The notes under the pieces are model-generated. The model worked only from the letters and a program-made list of their open reading frames with translations, searched no databases and had not been told where the DNA came from. From CAYTGR01 sp964437445 (GTDB lineage: Bacteria > Chloroflexota > Anaerolineae > B4-G1 > SLSP01): a DNA stretch of 64,000 nt. The stretch covers positions 1 to 64,000 of the forward strand of contig CAYTGR010000010.1 in assembly GCA_964437445.1 (NCBI GenBank), given 5' to 3'. The position numbers and the translations under genes are program-made. Below are positions 60,865-64,000 of this stretch, one piece after another (positions within the stretch are counted from its first letter, which is position 1; each line of letters starts with the position of its first letter).

Positions 60865-60945
60865 GATTGACCTCCTTGAATTTGGATTTCAAGTGACTCA
60901 GTTTAGACGCTATCCGGAGAGCGGAAGTTCCGGGAAATTTCCTCT

Positions 60946-61055
60946 GAACTGACGTTCACCAGCCGTGGGATGAAAATGCGAGCAGTGAGCAGGAAACAGA
61001 AACTTCTCTCTACTGCTCTCTGCTCCCTACTTAACTGTTTTCTATTCTCAGAGGG
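60946..61055 (+). repeat. Modular intergenic repeat, GTGAGCA-core form
   Basis: The conserved head (gaactgacgttcaccagc, GGGATGAAAAT), a core of GTGAGCA-type units and their complements, TTAACTGTTTTCTAT and the end CTCAGAGGG. It is an inverted copy of the element at 62500-62605. Confidence 0.75.
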
Positions 61056-61065
61056 ACGGCCGCTG

Positions 61066-62010
61066 TTACTCCACCGATTTTTGCCACAGTTCCAGGCGGG
61101 CCTGGTAATCCAGCCGGAAGCGGGAGTGTAGGGCGGGGAGAGAGTCGGTTGGCAGCAGCAGGTCCACGGCCTGGAAGCCCTGCGCGGCCGCGGTGGCCTG
61201 CAGGGCGGCGACCGCCGGGGCCAGCGGCGCGTCGGGTTGCAGCCAGGCGTACCCGTCGGCCTGGGTGGCATCGCGCAGCTGCTCGCGCAGGCCCAGCACG
61301 GCCGGCCCACTTTCCAGCTCCACGTGCCAGACCCAGCGGCGGAGGGTGCTCCAGCCGGGCAGCGCTAACCGGGGCCAGAGGGTCTCCCAATCCAGCGCGC
61401 TGCACTGGTAGCGCCCGATGCGCAGCGCCAAGTCGGCCGGGGGCGTAGCGGGCATGCTTAGTGGCGTGATGGCTTCCGGCGCGAGGGGAACAGCGCCGGC
61501 GGTAGCTAATTGGACTTCCTGGAAGCGCAGCCAGGGGCTGAAGCCCACGTGAACATAGAAGGGGCGCGCTTCGTCTTCGGGCTGCGTGGTCAACCGCGGC
61601 AGGCCACGCGCGCGTGCCAGCGCCAGACCCGCCGTGACCAACGCGCTCCCCACGCCGCGCCCCTGCCATGCCCGGTGGATGTAGAGGATGGAGAGATGCA
61701 ACGCCGCGCCGAACGGTTCCGGCTCCCGGTTCACCAGATATTCGGCCTCGCCGACCACCTGTCCTTCTACCTCAGCGACCAGCGGCAGCTGGCCGTTGAG
61801 CAGCTGCTCGTTGAGGTGGATGGCGCAGAGCTCCGGGCTCATCCAGGGACCGCCGTTGTACCAGCGCCCGAAGAGGTCCAGGGTCTCGTAGGGGACTGTC
61901 CGGCGGGTGTGGGGGTCTTTCCACGCCAGGACAGTGCTGCAATGGACGGTGCTGATCGCAGCAGCGTCGGCTAAGGTCGCGGGACGGAGAAGGAGCTCGG
62001 CCATGGTCAC
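61066..62010 (-). CDS. GNAT-family N-acetyltransferase with extra C-terminal domain
   Basis: In this 314-residue protein the first 155 residues form a GNAT domain (LHLSILYIHRAWQGRGVGSALVTAGLALARARG, acetyl-CoA loop QGRGVG). A second, poorly conserved GNAT-like half (about 190-314) follows. The GTG start overlaps the stop of the lipoprotein gene (GTGA); an ATG two codons later (62004) is the alternative. The substrate is unknown. The gene pair lies between two inverted repeat copies. Confidence 0.82.
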   Translation of the reverse strand: MTMAELLLRPATLADAAAISTVHCSTVLAWKDPHTRRTVPYETLDLFGRWYNGGPWMSPELCAIHLNEQLLNGQLPLVAEVEGQVVGEAEYLVNREPEPFGAALHLSILYIHRAWQGRGVGSALVTAGLALARARGLPRLTTQPEDEARPFYVHVGFSPWLRFQEVQLATAGAVPLAPEAITPLSMPATPPADLALRIGRYQCSALDWETLWPRLALPGWSTLRRWVWHVELESGPAVLGLREQLRDATQADGYAWLQPDAPLAPAVAALQATAAAQGFQAVDLLLPTDSLPALHSRFRLDYQARLELWQKSVE

Positions 62011-62426
62011 GGTTCGTTCACCCGCGTGAATACAGCCCGGTTGATTTTGATGGTGTCGTCGGTGCGGTTAAGCACGATTTTGAGCTCTCCGATTTCGTCG
62101 CGCGGGATGTTGATGCCTCCAATCTGGCCCCGGCGGTTGAATAATTCCAGGATCAGGGTATCCCCTTCACTCTGGGTGATCCGGTAGTTACCATCTTCCT
62201 GGGCTTCGCTAAAGCAGCAGGCGCGGTAGCTGTACTTCCCGCCAATGAAGGTCCACCAGATTTCCAGGTCTTGCTCGCTCATGATTTGCCCCAGGTGGGC
62301 ATCCCAGTAGTACCAATCGCCCTGGATGAAGGCGTCATTGGGGTCCGGTTGGCAGCCAACCAGCGTCAGAGCAAGTGCCAGCGCGAGCAATATGCCAGAA
62401 CCACCTCGCGGCACGTTGAGCTTCAC
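62007..62426 (-). CDS. Small lipoprotein of unknown function
   Basis: The 139-residue protein has a lipoprotein signal (LLALALALTLVGCQ). A compact lipocalin-like strand pattern follows (QGDWYYWDAHLG, WWTFIGGKYSYRACCF, NYRITQSEGDTLILELFNRRG). It is not a family I can name. GTG at 62426 follows AGGAGG by eight bases. It overlaps the GNAT gene, so the two are translated together. Confidence 0.75.
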   Translation of the reverse strand: MKLNVPRGGSGILLALALALTLVGCQPDPNDAFIQGDWYYWDAHLGQIMSEQDLEIWWTFIGGKYSYRACCFSEAQEDGNYRITQSEGDTLILELFNRRGQIGGINIPRDEIGELKIVLNRTDDTIKINRAVFTRVNEP

Positions 62427-62499
62427 AGGCTTTTCCTCCTAACTTATGAAAGCATTTTTCATCGCGGCGATCTCCTGGCTCCCTATCACCCTTAAAAAT

Positions 62500-62605
62500 A
62501 GAAACCAGTTAAGTAGTGAGCAGAGAGCAGCAGGCAGAAGTTCCTGTTTCCTGCTCACTGCTCACTGCTCACATTCTCATCCCGCGGCTGGTGAACGCCA
62601 GTTCA
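62500..62605 (-). repeat. Modular intergenic repeat, GTGAGCA-core form, inverted copy
   Basis: Read on the minus strand it matches 60946-61055 over about 100 bases (head with GTTCACCAGC, three GTGAGCA units, TTAACTGGTTTCTAT). The two copies bracket the GNAT and lipoprotein genes as inverted repeats. Confidence 0.75.
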
Positions 62606-62652
62606 TGGTAAATTCTCATGTTATTCCTATAGCCTCGTGGGTCGGAGCCGGT

Positions 62653-63594
62653 TCACGTAGTCGACAGGGGTGACTGCTCCCCGGTCTCGGCGGTCGTGCC
62701 GGGGCCGGCCGTGGTTTGCAGCAACACCACGGCGATCAGGATCAGGCCGGCCCCGGCCATTTGCCAGAGCGCTAAGGTTTCACCGAGCACGGCCCAACCC
62801 AGGAAAGCCGCGACGACCGGTTCCAGGGTGGCGATGATGCTGGCGTTGCTGGCCGGCAGGTGGTGCAACCCGGCGTTGAAAGCGACCGCTCCGCCCAACG
62901 TGGGTATCAAACCCATCGCCAGCAGCCAGCCGAGCGTCGGCGGCGAGCCGAGGGTCTGGCGCAGGCCGGCCAGATCTTGCAGCGGCAGCAGGCAGAGCGC
63001 GCCCAGCCCCAGCGCGTAAGCCATCGTCGTCCAGGCGCTGTAGTGACGTTGGGTGGCCGCTTTGCTGAACAGGATGTAGAGGCCGTACCCCAGCCCCGCT
63101 CCCAACCCGGCCAGCAGGCCGCGCAGGTTGAGCCGGACACCCGCCAGATCGTAGACGCGGCCGACCAGGGCGCACCCGCTCACCGCTAAGATGAGTGCGA
63201 CGACCTTGCGCGCGGTCAGCCGCTCGTGAAAGGTAAAAGTGCTGAGTACGGTGACCCAGGCGGGGGCGGTGTACATCAGGACGGCGGCCACACCCATCCC
63301 GGTCAGCGCGATGGCCTGGATGTAGATGGCGTAGAACCCGGCCACGCCGATCAGCCCAAAGCCCAGGAAGAGGGGCCAGTCGCGCCGGTGCAGGATCAGC
63401 GCCCGGCGCTGCCGGAGCCCCTGGATCAGGAACAGGGCCGCCGAGGCGATCAACGCCCGCCAGAAAATGACCTCCAGTGCGGGCAGCCGATAGGTGGTCA
63501 TCAGCGCCGTGTAAAAGAGGCCGATAGCGCCCCAGAGCACGGCGGCGAGAAGGACCAGGCTGTAGCCACGGAAAAGGGAGTTTGGGGATCGCAT
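62653..63594 (-). CDS. EamA/DMT-family transporter
   Basis: The 313-residue membrane protein has ten predicted helices in two EamA repeats. The first carries WGAIGLFYTAL and the VIFWRALIASAALFL segment. The second has NAGLHHLPASNASIIATLEPVVAAFLGWAVLGE, the usual RhaT/YdcZ-like second-half signature. It is probably a metabolite exporter or importer; the substrate is not apparent. No operon partner is seen. Confidence 0.88.
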   Translation of the reverse strand: MRSPNSLFRGYSLVLLAAVLWGAIGLFYTALMTTYRLPALEVIFWRALIASAALFLIQGLRQRRALILHRRDWPLFLGFGLIGVAGFYAIYIQAIALTGMGVAAVLMYTAPAWVTVLSTFTFHERLTARKVVALILAVSGCALVGRVYDLAGVRLNLRGLLAGLGAGLGYGLYILFSKAATQRHYSAWTTMAYALGLGALCLLPLQDLAGLRQTLGSPPTLGWLLAMGLIPTLGGAVAFNAGLHHLPASNASIIATLEPVVAAFLGWAVLGETLALWQMAGAGLILIAVVLLQTTAGPGTTAETGEQSPLSTT

Positions 63595-63652
63595 AGCACT
63601 TGGCCGTGTGGTCAGATAGCAGAGAGCCCGTGACTGGAGGAGCGATGGTGGG

Positions 63653-64000
63653 TCATAGAGCCACCAGGGTACCCAGTCCCAGCGTGCGCGCGGCGTCGTA
63701 GACGGCGGTGGCAGCCAGCAGATCCTGGACCGCCAGCCCGACCGATTTGAACAGGGTGAGCTCGTCCGGGTGGGTCCGGCCCGGCTGTTGACCGGCGAGC
63801 ACCTCTCCCAACTCGGTGGCGAAATGCGCTGCGGTGATCCGGTCCTGCCGCAGCGGGATCAGCAGGTCGCCGGCCTCTTCCAACGCGGCTTCCCGTTGAT
63901 CTACGACCACCCGCGCCCGCGCGACTGTCTCCGGTGGGAGCTCTTGCATCTGTGGCGTGAAGGCGCCGATGGCGTTGATATGGGTCCCCGGACGCAGGTC
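63653..64000 (-). CDS. Ornithine cyclodeaminase/mu-crystallin family protein (C-terminal part, runs off window)
   Basis: The visible 115 residues are the C-terminal end, beginning DLRPGTHINAIGAFTPQMQELP, the diagnostic segment of the family. VVVDQREAALEEAGDLLIPL and LTLFKSVGLAVQDLLAATAVYDAA follow. Members are NAD(P)-dependent enzymes such as ornithine cyclodeaminase, alanine dehydrogenase or ketimine reductase. The start and substrate-binding residues lie beyond position 64000, so the exact activity cannot be given. Confidence 0.9.
   Translation of the reverse strand, partial: DLRPGTHINAIGAFTPQMQELPPETVARARVVVDQREAALEEAGDLLIPLRQDRITAAHFATELGEVLAGQQPGRTHPDELTLFKSVGLAVQDLLAATAVYDAARTLGLGTLVAL

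Overview
The window looks like a chromosomal scaffold piece from a Chloroflexota bacterium (Anaerolineae/Caldilineae-like). This is inferred from the high G+C, the very large cytoplasmic PAS/GAF histidine kinases, solute-binding lipoproteins with the EVTKEVP-type linker common in that phylum, and Thr/Pro-rich lipoprotein linkers. No rRNA, tRNA, CRISPR, phage or insertion sequence was seen. Two runs of exactly 100 N (36406-36505 and 43847-43946) are scaffold gaps.

Layout. (1) 0.2-6.7 kb: a NarL-type histidine kinase, tungstate-type ABC genes (tupB, tupC), a strong terminator, then a promoter driving a homologue of the molybdenum/tungsten storage protein MoSto, an unknown protein and a receiver-CpaE/ParA fusion. 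(2) 6.8-11.2 kb: a nitroreductase, then an autoregulated ArsR-like regulator, a PLDc_N protein, an ABC ATPase and a YhfC/ABC-2 permease fusion, then a small protein with a perfect sigma-70 consensus promoter. (3) 11.4-15.3 kb: a 1301-residue sensor kinase. (4) 15.6-25.3 kb, all minus strand: LacI regulator with a double palindromic operator, solute-binding protein, two permeases, HAD phosphatase, glycerol-kinase-like FGGY kinase and GH42 beta-galactosidase. This reads as a beta-galactoside (possibly galactosylglycerol) utilisation locus. (5) 25.4-34.8 kb: a propeller lipoprotein, an O-antigen ligase-like membrane protein, an unknown membrane protein, and a HisKA_2 kinase overlapping a receiver-kinase hybrid. 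(6) 35.0-48.3 kb, all plus strand: ROK regulator, fucose-isomerase-like sugar isomerase, sugar ABC importer, two minor proteins, FSA-type transaldolase, GH31 glycosidase, four-helix-bundle protein and a fused SuyA-SuyB sulfolactate sulfo-lyase homologue. This set fits transaldolase-type sulfoglycolysis followed by desulfonation, i.e. full use of sulfoquinovose. (7) 48.4-64 kb: hydrolase, propeller lipoprotein, zinc-ribbon protein, a 7TMR-DISM kinase with a leaderless GTG start, a LarA-family nickel racemase, MFS transporter, DUF58 protein, PrmC, a secreted protein, GNAT, lipoprotein, EamA transporter and the C-terminus of an ornithine cyclodeaminase-family protein.

Two themes stand out. Regions 4 and 6 together could scavenge the head groups of photosynthetic membrane lipids (galactolipids and sulfolipid). 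In addition, intergenic DNA is full of degenerate seven-base repeat arrays in several unrelated sequence families, plus a modular hairpin repeat with conserved ends. Some arrays start on stop codons, some supply Shine-Dalgarno sequences, and some have been read into proteins.
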